Positions 9,235 through 19,847 are shown, counted from the first letter of the stretch. The stretch: DNA of 58,798 nucleotides from Bacteroidota bacterium (GCA_020048915.1 JAIFLU010000170.1:1-58798), one strand, 5' to 3'. Translations and numbers: made by a program. Notes: a model not told the origin generated them from the letters alone.

Positions 9235-9261
9235 GAGGGCATAGTTTGAGCCTATACCCTC
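9235..9261 (+). promoter_or_regulatory. leader hairpin before susC1
   Basis: GAGGGCATAG and CTATACCCTC form a 10-bp stem with one mismatch around a 7-nt loop in the 147-base FecR-susC gap. There is no strong T-run. It may act as a weak terminator or a 5' stabiliser that separates regulator from transporter expression. Confidence 0.4.
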
Positions 9262-9311
9262 ATTAACAGAATTTTGTAAGATCCATTGTATAAATCTAAC
9301 ACTTCAAATGT

Positions 9312-12300
9312 ATGAAAAAAAAACATTTCTGGGCAAGATATGCCCGATACTTTCTCTTTTCAAACAAACTATTACTATTTATGAAACTAATTATTTTGAT
9401 TACCTGTGTTCTCACGGTTAATGTCACTGCATCGGTTTATTCGCAGAACTCGCGATTGAATCTTGATGTTCAGGATAAATCAATACGCGAGGTGCTTAGG
9501 GTTATTGAAAAACAAAGCCAATTTCGCTTTTTTTACAATGACGATTTTACCGATTTAGATAAAACGGTAACTATTGCTATGGAAAGCAAATCGATTGAAG
9601 ATATCCTTTCTATTCTTCTGAAAAAATCGGAAGTAACCTACAAGGTTATGGATAATAATTTTGTGGTAATTACACCAACCGAAATGGCTCAGGAGCGCAC
9701 TGTTACGGGTGTGATAACTGACTCAAAAGGCGAACCACTTCCAGGTGTAAATGTGGTTATTGAAGGAACAACACTAGGTACAGTAACTAATGTTGATGGT
9801 AAATACTCGTTAAATGTCCCTTCTGATCAATCGGTATTGGTTTTTTCATTCGTTGGATTTTTAACTGAAAAGATATCTGTTGGAAATCAATCTACAATTA
9901 CCCTTTCAATGGTTGAAGATATTCAAAGTCTTCAGGAAGTTGTTGTAACCGCACTCGGCATGAAACGCGAGCAAAAAGCTTTAGGTTATGCAATAACACA
10001 ACTCAAAGGCGACGACATAATCAAATCAAATATTGTTAACCCCATTACAGGCCTTCAGGGGAAAGTAGCTGGAATGCAGATCAATATGGGGAACGGTGGT
10101 CCACAATCGGCTAACCGTATTTTGATTCGGGGTAATTCAAGCTTAGGAACAAATAACCAGCCTATATTTGTGGTTGATGGTGTTATTATCGATAACTCTG
10201 TAACCGACAATACTGAATGGGGAGCTGCGCTTGATTTTGGAAATGAAATCAAAAACCTGAATTCAGATGATTTTGAAACTGTTTCAGTTTTAAAAGGTGC
10301 TGCCGCAACTGCACTGTATGGATCGAGGGCTGCAAACGGGGTTGTGCTTATTACAACAAAGAAGGGGAAAAAAGGAGAAGGATTAGGAGTAAGCCTTAGC
10401 CAATCCATGACCTGGGATGATGTTTATGATTTCCCGGATTTCCAGAATGAATATGGTTCCGGTCTATTGCCTGTATGGTCGAAGAATCCTGACGGTTCAG
10501 ATAACAGGACCACTACCGAAACCCTAAATTTTGGTCCAAAATTCGATGGACTGCCTTATACCCGTAATGGAAAGGAATACATACATTCGGCGAAGCCTGA
10601 CAATATTAAACAGATGTACCAAACCGGAAAATATAGAAATACAAATTTCGCTTTGCAGGGTGGTGACGATAAAGGTACATTTAGATTCTCATATTCGAAC
10701 CTGCAATCGAATGGTGTAACATTTAATAATGAATTTAAAAGAAATAGTTTTAGCTTTAATGCCAGCCGTCAGATAAGTTCCCGAATAAACGCCGATGCTG
10801 GTTTCTCCTGGATTAAATCGGATACTAAGAACCCTACTTTTCAAGGGGGCGGACGTTCTCCTAGTATTGGCTAAATAATTATAAGAATCCTAAAGGAGAT
10901 GGATTTAACAACCTCGATCCATTTAATAGCTATTCAAGGAATATTTGGGAATATCTCGAAAATAATTACTTACAAGAAGATAACAATTTCAGATCGTATC
11001 TGGATATCGATTTTAAGATTCTGGACTGGTTAACATTTACTGCAAAGGGTGACATGAATCGTTTATACCTCACAAGGGAAGATAAAAAATTGGCTGATGG
11101 TGAGAGTAATTACACAGGTTCCGGTTACTCTATTGAAGAAAGTAAAAAAGAACAATACAAGGTCACTGCTTTATTAAGTGCGGTAAGAAAGATAAATGAT
11201 TTTACTATTAACGCCACTGTAGCTGCAGAACAATGGGATACCCGCAGAACATGGCAGGATAGCTGGACAGTAAACGGTTTAAGGGTACCTGGTAAATTCG
11301 ATATTAAAAACTCTGTAAAGCCTGCCGAAACTGATGGTCTAAAAAATACCGACAGAAAGAGGATAAACAGCGTTTATGCATTTATTAATGCCGATTACAA
11401 GGGTCAAATCTTTCTCGATATTACCGGCAGAAACGATTGGTCTTCCTCTTTAATTTATTCGGATGGGACAGGTGAAGTATCTTATTTTTATCCATCTGTT
11501 TCCAGTTCATGGATATTTACAGAGACCTTTGATTTACCTTCGTTTTTCACCTTTGGGAAATTAAGAGGGTCGTATGCCATTGTGGGTAACGATACTGATC
11601 CTTATTTGACCAGCATTGGTTATTATAAGTTGGATGGGACATTTAAGAATAGTTTTGATGGCAACGAATATCCCTACTATTCCTTCGATTCCGAAGCTTT
11701 ACGAAATTCAAATTTAAAACCTGAAAAACAACATTCTATTGAATTTGGAACGGAAATGAAGTTTTTCAATAACCGTTTAGGGTTGGATCTTGCATGGTAC
11801 AAAACAAATACAAAGAATCAGATTTTAGCATTGTCGCAAGCAGCCGAATCGGGTGTTTCCAGCAGGTGGATTAATGCAGGTAATATTCAGAACTCAGGGA
11901 TAGAACTGGTTATTTCCGGGAAGCCTATCGATACTCCAAACTTCGGATGGGACCTTACTGCAAATTATACAAGAAACAGAAATAAAATTGTAGAGTTGGC
12001 TCCTGATGTTGAGAAATATTATATTGAAGGAGGCGGTATGGATTGTGCTGCTTGGGCTACTGTTGGCGGGGCCTATGGTGATATTTACACTGCTTATGCT
12101 TACAAACGGAATGCTAAAGGCGAGAAAGAATTGAATTCAACAGGAGGTTGGATTCGTGCTGGTACTCAGGAAAAAATTGGCTCTTTGCAACCCGACTTCT
12201 TAGGTGGAATTTTATCGGTGCTCCGGTATAAAAACCTTTCTCTGAATATGTTATTCGACGCCCGGTTTGGGGGTAATATTATTTCGGGTACCTATAACTA

Positions 12301-12823
12301 TGGTTCTTATTCTGGAGCCCTGGAAAATACACTATATGGCAGGGATAAAGAACATGGAGGTTTGCAACGTACATTATCCGATGGTACCGTTCTTTTTGAC
12401 GGTATGATTCCTGAAGGGGTATTCACTTCAGGTACTGTAATAGGTGGTGTTGATGTTTCAGGTGTGTCTTATCAGAAAGCATATGAAGATGGACTTGTTA
12501 CTCCTGTTGCAGCTCAGAAATACTATGAGAATAAGCACAGTTGGGGTAACGGAATTCGGGAATCTGCTCTCTTTGAATCTTCTTGGGTAGCTTTCAGGGA
12601 ACTTTCGCTGCATTATAGCATACCACAGAAATTGACTAAAAAACTCGCATTAAATACTGTTAATGTTGGTTTTATAGTACGTAACCTTGGCTATTTATAT
12701 AATAGTTTGCCAGACAATATCCATCCCGAAGGTTTGCCTTCGAACAGAAGTTCTGCTTTTGTTGAGATTGGTGGTTCTGCCTATACAAGAAGTTACGGTT
12801 TTAATATTAATGTTTCATTCTAA
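9312..12823 (+). pseudogene. SusC-like TonB-dependent transporter 1, frameshifted
   Basis: The gene is split into two ORFs, 9312-10874 (520 aa) and a second that is open in another frame from 10865 onward (first ATG 11054) to 12823. The total is 3512 bases, exactly one short of a whole number of codons, so restoring one base would give about 1170 residues. The N-half has a signal segment (about 24-45), STN domain (50-122), carboxypeptidase-regulatory-like domain (131-205), EVVVTALG motif (209-216) and plug; the C-half is the beta-barrel ending in the aromatic NINVSF. It should import glycans with SusD1, 10 bases downstream. The shift lies between 10863 and 10874, without a long homopolymer. 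It may be a true mutation or a sequencing error. Confidence 0.9.
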
Positions 12824-12833
12824 ATAGTAAGAA

Positions 12834-14516
12834 ATGAAGACACTAAAAAAAATATTTATAGTATTAATTTTTGGGACGCTTAGCTTTACTTTCAACAGTT
12901 GTACCAAAGATTTCGAAGAAATCAACAGCAATGTGCGTACTGTTTATAATGTGGAACCGGTATCGTTACTTTACGATGTGGCTATGAATACCCGGAGCAG
13001 TTCGTGGGAATGGTATTACGACTTTTATACTGCCCAAATGAGATGGATGCAATATGGATGCAGGGTTATCGGAAATACTCCTACGGTTTACACTATCTGG
13101 AATCCGAATATTGGCGAACAGAGATACAGAGTTTGCTGGCTAAATACCGGTAAATATGCAAAGCATATCGAATATTATGTAGAAACAAATCATGCGGCAG
13201 AGAAGGAAAAATATTCCAATTTAATTGAAGCAGCGCGTGTTATTCTTATTTACCAGGGTATTCTTACTACTGATATGCATGGTTCGCTTGCATATAAAGA
13301 GGGATGGTCGTTACGTTCGGGTGAGGCAAATACCGAACCTAAATTTGATACCCAACCCGAGTTATATGATATATGGGATGCTGAACTCAAAGAAGCTGTA
13401 AATAAGTTCAAAACCAATCAGAATCAGATATCATTAGCGGGTTATGATGTTGCATTCAACGGAGATATTACCAAATGGGTAAAAGCGGCCAACGCATTAA
13501 GGCTTCGTATAGCTTTACGGCTGCTCAAACGAGATCAGACTAAAGCTATAGCCATAGCTGCTGAGGTACTTGCAAATCCGCAGGATATTCAATCAAGTAA
13601 CGATGATAGTTTTATCTTCTGGCTCGATGGTAAATATTCTGATAATGGCGACTACTCAGCTGTCAATGATCTAATCAGAGCATCGAGGACCATGATGAAT
13701 TATTTGAATAAATATAACGATCCAAGAAGACGCATGTTTTACCGGATTAATAATTTAAGCTCTGCAAATGTTACAGAATTTAATGCCGCTAATCCTACTA
13801 ATCTTATCCCTGTAGATTATACCCGTTGGGAAGGCGGAACAGCTAATACCGATGGAGGTGGTGCTGATCCTAAATATGTTAGAAGAACATTGGATCCTAA
13901 TAACCGGGCAATTGATATGCAGGCTGTTAATAAGCCTCAGGTTCGCCTTTTCTCGGGATATTATGATTCCGGATCTGGCGGAACATGGTTTCCAAACGTT
14001 ACTTATGCTGATTTCTGTTTTATGGCGGCCGAATTTACTTTGTTAGGTGTAACAAATTCCAAAACAGCCGAACAATGGTATACTGATGGCGTAAGTGCCT
14101 CTGTTGATCAGTGGAACTATGTTGGCAATTATTGTAAAATTCATGATTATTCGCCCATTACTGCCGACGAAAAAACTGCTTTTATGAATCAGCCCGATAT
14201 TAAATGGGATCCTGCTAAAGGTTTGGAGCAAATTTATGCGCAAACCTACATAGAGCATTTCAAAAACTCGAACGAAGGTTGGGCATTATGGAAAAGAACC
14301 GGTTTCCCTACAGCAACATCGCAAATTGTTGCTTTGGAAAATGTATTTGTTGGCGGCGTAAAACAAGTTATGCCTCGCAGGCTTCGTTTTACTTATCCGT
14401 TAGAAGGAACTCCAAACTACGACAATTACAAGAAAAGGATCGACGATATGAAAGCTGATCCCGACTTTGGTGAACCAACCAGCGAGTTTGGCCGTGTTTG
14501 GTGGGATAAAAAGTAA
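12834..14516 (+). CDS. SusD-like glycan-binding lipoprotein 1
   Basis: A 560-residue SusD/RagB outer-membrane lipoprotein, closest in style to the SusD-like 2 group (YTAQMRWMQYG; WVKAANALRLRIALRLLK; ending GRVWWDKK). Signal peptide and lipobox end at C23 (FNSC). It is an alpha-helical TPR-like glycan-binding lid that sits on the partner SusC barrel. The ATG lies 10 bases after the susC1 stop and a strong terminator follows, so susC1-susD1 are one transcript. If the susC1 frameshift is real, this protein has lost its channel partner although its own frame is intact. Confidence 0.95.
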   Translation: MKTLKKIFIVLIFGTLSFTFNSCTKDFEEINSNVRTVYNVEPVSLLYDVAMNTRSSSWEWYYDFYTAQMRWMQYGCRVIGNTPTVYTIWNPNIGEQRYRVCWLNTGKYAKHIEYYVETNHAAEKEKYSNLIEAARVILIYQGILTTDMHGSLAYKEGWSLRSGEANTEPKFDTQPELYDIWDAELKEAVNKFKTNQNQISLAGYDVAFNGDITKWVKAANALRLRIALRLLKRDQTKAIAIAAEVLANPQDIQSSNDDSFIFWLDGKYSDNGDYSAVNDLIRASRTMMNYLNKYNDPRRRMFYRINNLSSANVTEFNAANPTNLIPVDYTRWEGGTANTDGGGADPKYVRRTLDPNNRAIDMQAVNKPQVRLFSGYYDSGSGGTWFPNVTYADFCFMAAEFTLLGVTNSKTAEQWYTDGVSASVDQWNYVGNYCKIHDYSPITADEKTAFMNQPDIKWDPAKGLEQIYAQTYIEHFKNSNEGWALWKRTGFPTATSQIVALENVFVGGVKQVMPRRLRFTYPLEGTPNYDNYKKRIDDMKADPDFGEPTSEFGRVWWDKK

Positions 14517-14591
14517 AATAATCTAAAATATGGTAAGAATAAAACTTACGATATTGACATCTAGGTTTATAAATGGTTAGTTAGTTGTTGC

Positions 14592-14637
14592 AACAGGGAG
14601 GTACTCAGATGAAAGTCTGTGACCTTCCTGTTTTTTT
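14592..14637 (+). terminator. rho-independent terminator after susD1
   Basis: AACAGGGAGGT (14592-14602) pairs with ACCTTCCTGTT (14622-14632) over 11 bp with one G-T pair, and seven T residues follow directly. This is a strong intrinsic terminator 75 bases after susD1 and just before the alpha/beta-hydrolase gene, which would need read-through or its own promoter. Confidence 0.85.
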
Positions 14638-14655
14638 ATCTCTAAAATTAAAGTT

Positions 14656-17106
14656 ATGATAAAGAAATCCCTTCTTTTCTCTGTTCTATTCTGCTTTTTT
14701 TTCATATACCCTTCTGTTGCCCAAAAAGTATATATTTTTTCCGAAGGGCTTGCCATAGCCAATTCCCACCAATATGGCCGGGAAGGGCTTTATAACGACC
14801 AGTTTGTTTATCGTTATTTTTCACCTGGCTATCAAATTCCAAAAAGCGGACAGGTTTTTTTTACAAACAACAAAGGTCAGGATATTTTATGGAAAGCAGT
14901 CAAAGCTGATACCGCCGGAAGGTTCACCAGCCGTGAAGCTTCAAACGGATATATTTATCTTACTTACAATGCTCAAAAAGAGCAAAATGCAGTGTTGAAT
15001 ATCAGAGGTAACTCTATGTTTTATTTCAATGGAGAACCGCATGCGGGAGATATTTATTCGGATGGCTGGCTCTATATTCCCGTTAAATTTAAAAAAGGGG
15101 TTAACGAAATTTACATCCGTACTTCCCGTTTCATGTATCAGGGAATTAAAGCAAGGATTTTATTCCCCGAAACACCAGTTTTAATCCATACCGAAGATCC
15201 AACGTTGCCCCATGTAGTTCTTGGTCAAAATAATGAACCTCAGTGGGGTGGCGTGGTTGTTATAAATGCTTCGAATAAACCAATTACGGGAGCCTCCTTT
15301 CAAACTGTATTAAATGACAAAAAGATTGAAGTTCCTATACCTGCCATCGCACCACTTTCGAGCCGGAAGGTTCCATTTAAGCTGGATGGGTCGGGAATTA
15401 CTCAAAAGGGCACATATAATTGCGAAGTAATTTTGGTTTATAAAGGAAAAGTTCTCGATTCGAAAACTGTTTCTATCGAAGCCGTTACTCCGCAGGATCA
15501 TTATAGCAACACCTTCATAAGTAGTATCGATGGGAGCGTTCAGTATTACGGAGTAAGCCCTCAAAGTAAAACGAGTGATAGTCCTTCTGCGCTTTTTTTA
15601 TCGGTACATGGTGCAGGTGTGGAGGCCATAGGACAAGCAAGAGCATACAAGCAAAAAGACTGGGGGAATTTGGTAGCCCCTACTAACCGCCGTCCGCGAG
15701 GTTTTAACTGGGAAGACTGGGGTCGGATTGATGCTCTGGAAGTATTGGATATTGCTATAAACAAGTTTAATCCCGATCCGCAACGCATTTACCTTACCGG
15801 TCATTCCATGGGGGGGCACGGCACTTGGTATCTGGGCGCAACTTATCCTGGCAAATGGGCAGCCATTGCCCCATGCGCCGGGTATCCATCGCTCATGGCA
15901 TACGGTTCGGCCGATGGAAAAATTCCACAGCCCTCGGAAAATGAGCTGGAAAAAAATCTGTTTCAAGCCAGCAACGGAAGCAATGTGCTTCAACTGCTTA
16001 AAAATTATAATGCATCCGGAATATATATCCATCATGGCGATAGCGATAAAGTTGTTTCGGTAGATTATGCGCGGCAGATGCGTGCAGAGCTTAGCAGCTT
16101 TCATAAGGATTTCAGCTATTTTGAATATCCCGGCGGCAGCCATTGGTTTGGCGACCAAAGCGTAGATTGGGCTCCATTGTTCGATTTTTTTAAATGGCAC
16201 ACCATTCCGCACGACAGTACCCGAAATGTCATTGAATTTTCAACTGCAAATACTGCAATTTCTGCATCGTATTATTGGGCAACCATTCTGCAACAATCGG
16301 AATCGCTCAAATACAGCAGGTATAAATTAACCCGGAATACCGAAAAAAATACGATTCTTGGGACTACCGAAAATATTAGTATTCTGGCGATTGATGTTGC
16401 TTCATTCAAAACTAATTCAAACATCAGTCTTTCAATTGATGGGCAATCGTTCGAAATAGGAAAAGGAGAAGGCACTTCAAAAATTTACCTTCATAAAACG
16501 GAAAAGTGGGCTATTGGTAATGTTCCCGATGAATTTCAGAAAGGTATTGTCCGCAACGGCACTTTTAAAGAACCTTTTAATAACCGAATGGTATTTGTTT
16601 ACGGTACGTCCGGAACCACTGAAGAGAATAATTGGGCCTTCAATAAAGCCCGGTTCGATGCCGAAACATGGTATTACCGTGGGAATGGCGCTGTAGATAT
16701 GATTTCCGATAAGGATTTTAATCCAGCAAGTTATCCCGACCGGGGGATTATAATATATGGAAATGCAACAACCAATAGCGCCTATAGCAAACTAATTTCA
16801 AACTGTCCTATCGTGGTAAAACGGGGAAGTATCAGTTTTGGCAAAGAGGTTTTAAATGGAAACGATTTGGGCGCTTATTTTATGTGGCCTCGTACCGATA
16901 GTAAAATCGCCTCTGTAGCTGTTATTACAGGAACAGGAATTCAGGGAATGCATGCTGCCGATGCCAACCAATATTTTTCGGGTGGAAGTGGTTTTCCCGA
17001 TTATATGATTTTCTCGACAGACTTGGTTAAAGATGGAATTAAAGGTTTAAAGTTTGCCGGATTTTTTAATAATAATTGGGAATTATCTGTTTCTGAAAAA
17101 AGATGA
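14656..17106 (+). CDS. secreted alpha/beta-hydrolase (prolyl oligopeptidase/esterase-like)
   Basis: An 816-residue exported hydrolase. Signal peptide covers about residues 1-22 (ending SVAQ). The N-terminal half is beta-rich. The catalytic domain has a nucleophile elbow G-H-S384-M-G-G, an acid at D464 (HHGDSDKVV) and H496 (GGSHWFGD), a full alpha/beta-hydrolase triad. The fold and motifs fit S9-like peptidases and PHB-depolymerase/feruloyl-esterase relatives; with PUL genes around it, removal of acyl groups from glycans or cleavage of glycopeptides is plausible but not shown. The C-terminal 300 residues have no recognised domain. It follows the susD1 terminator by 19 bases. Confidence 0.82.
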   Translation: MIKKSLLFSVLFCFFFIYPSVAQKVYIFSEGLAIANSHQYGREGLYNDQFVYRYFSPGYQIPKSGQVFFTNNKGQDILWKAVKADTAGRFTSREASNGYIYLTYNAQKEQNAVLNIRGNSMFYFNGEPHAGDIYSDGWLYIPVKFKKGVNEIYIRTSRFMYQGIKARILFPETPVLIHTEDPTLPHVVLGQNNEPQWGGVVVINASNKPITGASFQTVLNDKKIEVPIPAIAPLSSRKVPFKLDGSGITQKGTYNCEVILVYKGKVLDSKTVSIEAVTPQDHYSNTFISSIDGSVQYYGVSPQSKTSDSPSALFLSVHGAGVEAIGQARAYKQKDWGNLVAPTNRRPRGFNWEDWGRIDALEVLDIAINKFNPDPQRIYLTGHSMGGHGTWYLGATYPGKWAAIAPCAGYPSLMAYGSADGKIPQPSENELEKNLFQASNGSNVLQLLKNYNASGIYIHHGDSDKVVSVDYARQMRAELSSFHKDFSYFEYPGGSHWFGDQSVDWAPLFDFFKWHTIPHDSTRNVIEFSTANTAISASYYWATILQQSESLKYSRYKLTRNTEKNTILGTTENISILAIDVASFKTNSNISLSIDGQSFEIGKGEGTSKIYLHKTEKWAIGNVPDEFQKGIVRNGTFKEPFNNRMVFVYGTSGTTEENNWAFNKARFDAETWYYRGNGAVDMISDKDFNPASYPDRGIIIYGNATTNSAYSKLISNCPIVVKRGSISFGKEVLNGNDLGAYFMWPRTDSKIASVAVITGTGIQGMHAADANQYFSGGSGFPDYMIFSTDLVKDGIKGLKFAGFFNNNWELSVSEKR

Positions 17107-17202
17107 GACTTTAAAACTCTTTTTAGAAGTTAAATATTTAAAACATACAGATTGATAGTAAGATATGTTCGGATATGATTCAAATTTCAATCTTTTAATA
17201 AG

Positions 17203-17347
17203 TAGTGCATTCAAGAAAACATTGTGTTGGATAAGAAAACACCAAGGTCAAGGCCTGCGAAGGCAGAAAAAGCGGAGTTTACTTTTCGTATATGAGTATT
17301 TTTCTGCCAAGCGTAACGAAGAAATTGGCGTTTTCTTGCCGACACTA
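17203..17347 (+). mobile_element. MITE-like element, copy 1
   Basis: A 145-bp repeat bounded by TA-GTG and CAC-TA, with imperfect terminal inverted repeats (GTGCATTCAAGAAAAC at one end; reverse complement of the other is GTGTCGGCAAGAAAAC). A second, inverted copy of identical length lies at 34665-34809. The flanking TA at both ends would fit TA-target insertion as in IS630/Tc1-type MITEs. It has no coding capacity that I trust; the short ORF running through it is a by-product. Confidence 0.75.
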
Positions 17348-17369
17348 AGTAAACTAACTTGAAAAAAGT

Positions 17370-17579
17370 ATGGATCCATTGATTCGTTTGTGCGGGTTAT
17401 TGTTTTCTTGTCCCCATGGCAAAAACGATCCGTTTTGTCCATTATTTGCGATTCGCCAGCTTCCCATTCCTGAACGGTTGAGTATAATAAAACTGATGAG
17501 TTTTGAAAAGCTGCGGGAAATGGAACAAGATCATATTTCCTGCGCAAAGAAGGACGATCGAAATGAAGGAAGTCAATAA
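17370..17579 (+). CDS. small Cys-containing protein (69 aa)
   Basis: A 69-residue ORF with an AAAAAAG stretch just before the ATG. Cysteines at C8, C14 and C22, with HGK between, plus a C-terminal HISC (C58) suggest a small zinc-binding or disulfide protein; the middle (IRQLPIPERLSIIKLMSFEKLREME) is amphipathic helix. It resembles the short CP-x-IRxLP...H-x-x-C proteins I have seen as hypotheticals in Bacteroidota, but I cannot confirm a family. It begins 23 bases after a MITE-like element and is not clearly linked to either PUL operon. Confidence 0.5.
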   Translation: MDPLIRLCGLLFSCPHGKNDPFCPLFAIRQLPIPERLSIIKLMSFEKLREMEQDHISCAKKDDRNEGSQ

Positions 17580-17673
17580 TTTTACAAAAAAATTGATCTC
17601 CCCTTTACATTTTGGTTTCCTGTAAGCTATCGGTTTTTAACAAAAATTAGGAGGGATGTTAATTAATTCTAAA

Positions 17674-17702
17674 TTGGTATTAACTATTTATTGGTATTTT
17701 TG
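17674..17702 (+). promoter_or_regulatory. candidate promoter for ECF sigma factor 2
   Basis: TATTTTTG at 17695-17702 matches the TAnnTTTG -7 box, with a TTG at 17674-17676, an 18-base spacer. It would leave a 113-base leader before the sigma factor ATG at 17816. The assignment rests on consensus alone. Confidence 0.4.
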
Positions 17703-17815
17703 CTGCGTATTATTTAACTGTTGACGAACTGAATTTCCTAGCATTTCTCTGGAAAAGAGGTATATTATTAGTCTTGAAAGTTCCATAAACCGCTTAAGCT
17801 TAACTTAAATTTTAC

Positions 17816-18382
17816 ATGAATATCTCAGAAGAAACATATCTTATTCAAAAATTGAAAGAAGGGGATATTCGTGCTTTAGAGGTAATTTTTAATCAGCATT
17901 ACAGTAATTTATGCCGCTATTTATTATTACTTTTTAAGAATCAACTTCTTGTAGACCATATTGCGCAGGATGTTTTTGTTTATTTATGGGAGAACAGGCA
18001 GGTAATTGAAATAAGGTCTTCGTTAGCTTCCTATTTATATTCAGCGGGGAGGTACAAAGCGCTAAATCAAATCCGAAATACTTCCAAAAGGGAATCAATC
18101 AATAAAAACATTGCCAGTTCTACTTCTATCGAAGATAAATCTTCGGATACTATTTTGGAAATAAAGGAACTCGAACAAATTATCGATAATGCCATTAATA
18201 CACTACCTGCCCGCTGCCAACAAATTTTTCGGTTAAGCCGCGAAGAAGATATGAATTATAAAGACATCGCCAAACTTTTAAACATTTCGGTTAATACAGT
18301 CGAAAACCAGATGGGGATAGCATTAAAGAAATTGCGGACAATTCTCAGGCCTTTCTATATGCAGTTATTTTTAATGAGTTAA
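17816..18382 (+). CDS. ECF sigma factor, system 2
   Basis: A 188-residue ECF sigma-70 factor, same length and layout as the one in system 1. Region 2 covers about residues 13-85 (LEVIFNQHYSNLCRYLLLL, DHIAQDVFVYLWEN) and region 4 about 125-180 (LPARCQQIFRLSREEDMNYKD, SVNTVENQMGIALKKL as helix-turn-helix). It should drive the second susC/susD operon under control of its FecR partner. Unlike system 1, 367 bases containing a hairpin repeat separate it from fecR, so sigma and anti-sigma may be transcribed separately. Confidence 0.94.
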   Translation: MNISEETYLIQKLKEGDIRALEVIFNQHYSNLCRYLLLLFKNQLLVDHIAQDVFVYLWENRQVIEIRSSLASYLYSAGRYKALNQIRNTSKRESINKNIASSTSIEDKSSDTILEIKELEQIIDNAINTLPARCQQIFRLSREEDMNYKDIAKLLNISVNTVENQMGIALKKLRTILRPFYMQLFLMS

Positions 18383-18494
18383 GAAACTGTTTAAAGTTAA
18401 CACAGAGAAATAATTATAATTATTATGCAATTATAGTGATGGTATATACCAAAGAGCAACTAATCAATGTCGATTTTTGAGAAGGCTCAGAGAT

Positions 18495-18662
18495 CACGGA
18501 GGAAAAATCGCCAGCGATTTTTAAAACTCTGTGTCCTCCGTGCTTTCTCAATACCCTATGCTATGTAATAGCATTAATTTTCAATAAACAGAATTTGTTT
18601 TTAAGATCAAAACATGTTTCTCTGTGTAAAAAAACATTTTGTTCCATTTATAAACAGCCTCG
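18495..18662. repeat. interspersed hairpin repeat, copy A
   Basis: About 168 bases that recur at 32175-32330 with roughly three quarters identity. Shared blocks include CACGGAGG, an AAAAATCGCCAGCGATTTTT stem-loop (9-bp arms), TTTTTAAAACTCTGTG, TTTCTCTGTGT and AAACAGCCTC/AAACAGTCTC at the end. An outer GAAACTGTTTAAA at 18382-18394 can pair with the terminal TAAACAG, so the unit may begin there. No ORF was found. It fills the 367-base gap between ECF sigma 2 and its fecR. Confidence 0.7.
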
Positions 18663-18749
18663 AAGGGAATCTTAAAATAATTTAAAAAAAATCAAAAGTC
18701 ATTTAGTGGTAACGTCAAAATTAAGTGCCTTAAGCTTAAACAATAGTTT

Positions 18750-19847
18750 ATGGGCATGCATATTCCATGGGAGTTATTTAAGAAGTTATTGCAGAATCAA
18801 ATAACAGAACACGATCGCGAATTACTTAACCAATGGCGGGATTCCTCAGAATTTAACAGAACTGTTTACGATGAGATAGCCGAAGACGAATCAATAAAAG
18901 AAGCACTCCTTAACAACACTTGGGAAAATACCACAAAACAATGGAACGACCTGGTATCGGTTATTAAACCTGCCGATAAGATGATATCATTCTCAAGAAC
19001 TAGACTATACTGTTTAGCCGGAGCTGCTGCTGGATTTTTACTTTTAATTGGATTTTCGCTGTTTTTTTGGTTACAATATGAACAACTTAAAAGAAACGGC
19101 AACGGGGAGTTTACTTATATATATTCTCCCAGGGGGCAGCGGACTCAAATTATTCTACCCGACAGCACACATGTTTGGTTAAACTCAGAAACTTCAATAC
19201 GCTATCCGGTTGCATATAATCAAAAAATCAGAGAAGTAACCGTTGAAGGAGAAGCGTTCTTTCATGTTAAAAAAAATACGGAAAAACCATTTTTTGTTCA
19301 TACCTCCGATCTTAAAATTAAGGTTTACGGTACTTCCTTTAATGTAAAGGCATATGCGGACGAGCGGTACATCGAAACAACCTTAATTGAAGGGAAACTT
19401 AGCGTAATTCCCAATAAAGGGAAATCAGATTATGATCATGAGATATTTTTAAAGCCAAAAGATAAATTAACTTTTAAAAAGGGAAGTTTTAGTGATTCCT
19501 TGAGTATCGATGGCTCCACAAAATCAAAGAATGGAACCCCCAGAATGGATAGTAAAGACAAACCGAAATTAATGCTAGCACCCAACATTAATCCTGATCA
19601 GGAAAACCTTTGGAAAGAAGGGAAACTATTGTTTAACGATGAAAGGTTTGGAGATATGGCAATCAAACTGGAACGTTGGTATGATGTGAAAATTCATTTT
19701 CAGGACGAAGAAATTAAAAACTATCGCTTTACCGGCAACCTGGACAAAGAAACAATTAATCAAGCCATGGAAGCTTTAAAATTATCGTCGCAGCATTCTT
19801 ACAAATATGAAATGGTGTTTCGCGATATTTATCTGAAATCAAAATAA
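18750..19847 (+). CDS. FecR-family anti-sigma factor, system 2
   Basis: A 365-residue inner-membrane anti-sigma factor: cytoplasmic N-terminus 1-85, TM at about 86-109, periplasmic FecR domain at about 120-245 (SPRGQRTQIILPDSTHVWLNS, GEAFFHV, YGTSFNVKAY) and C-terminal DUF4974-type domain at about 290-360 (YRFTGNLDKETINQAMEAL). It should transmit transport-state information from the STN domain of SusC2 to ECF sigma 2. It lies upstream of susC2. ATG at 18750 is used; an ATG two codons later is equally possible. Confidence 0.93.
   Translation: MGMHIPWELFKKLLQNQITEHDRELLNQWRDSSEFNRTVYDEIAEDESIKEALLNNTWENTTKQWNDLVSVIKPADKMISFSRTRLYCLAGAAAGFLLLIGFSLFFWLQYEQLKRNGNGEFTYIYSPRGQRTQIILPDSTHVWLNSETSIRYPVAYNQKIREVTVEGEAFFHVKKNTEKPFFVHTSDLKIKVYGTSFNVKAYADERYIETTLIEGKLSVIPNKGKSDYDHEIFLKPKDKLTFKKGSFSDSLSIDGSTKSKNGTPRMDSKDKPKLMLAPNINPDQENLWKEGKLLFNDERFGDMAIKLERWYDVKIHFQDEEIKNYRFTGNLDKETINQAMEALKLSSQHSYKYEMVFRDIYLKSK

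Noticed and set aside
10863..10874. Programmed frameshift in susC1
   Set aside because: No slippery heptamer or downstream pseudoknot was seen, and the SusC2 homologue needs no shift; mutation or sequence error is simpler.
17165..17362. 65-codon ORF running through the MITE-like element
   Set aside because: Its sequence is element DNA, basic and low in similarity to any protein; the other copy of the element does not keep the frame.
17248..17547. 99-codon minus-strand ORF
   Set aside because: It lies opposite the small Cys protein and the MITE and has no ribosome site or recognisable motif.
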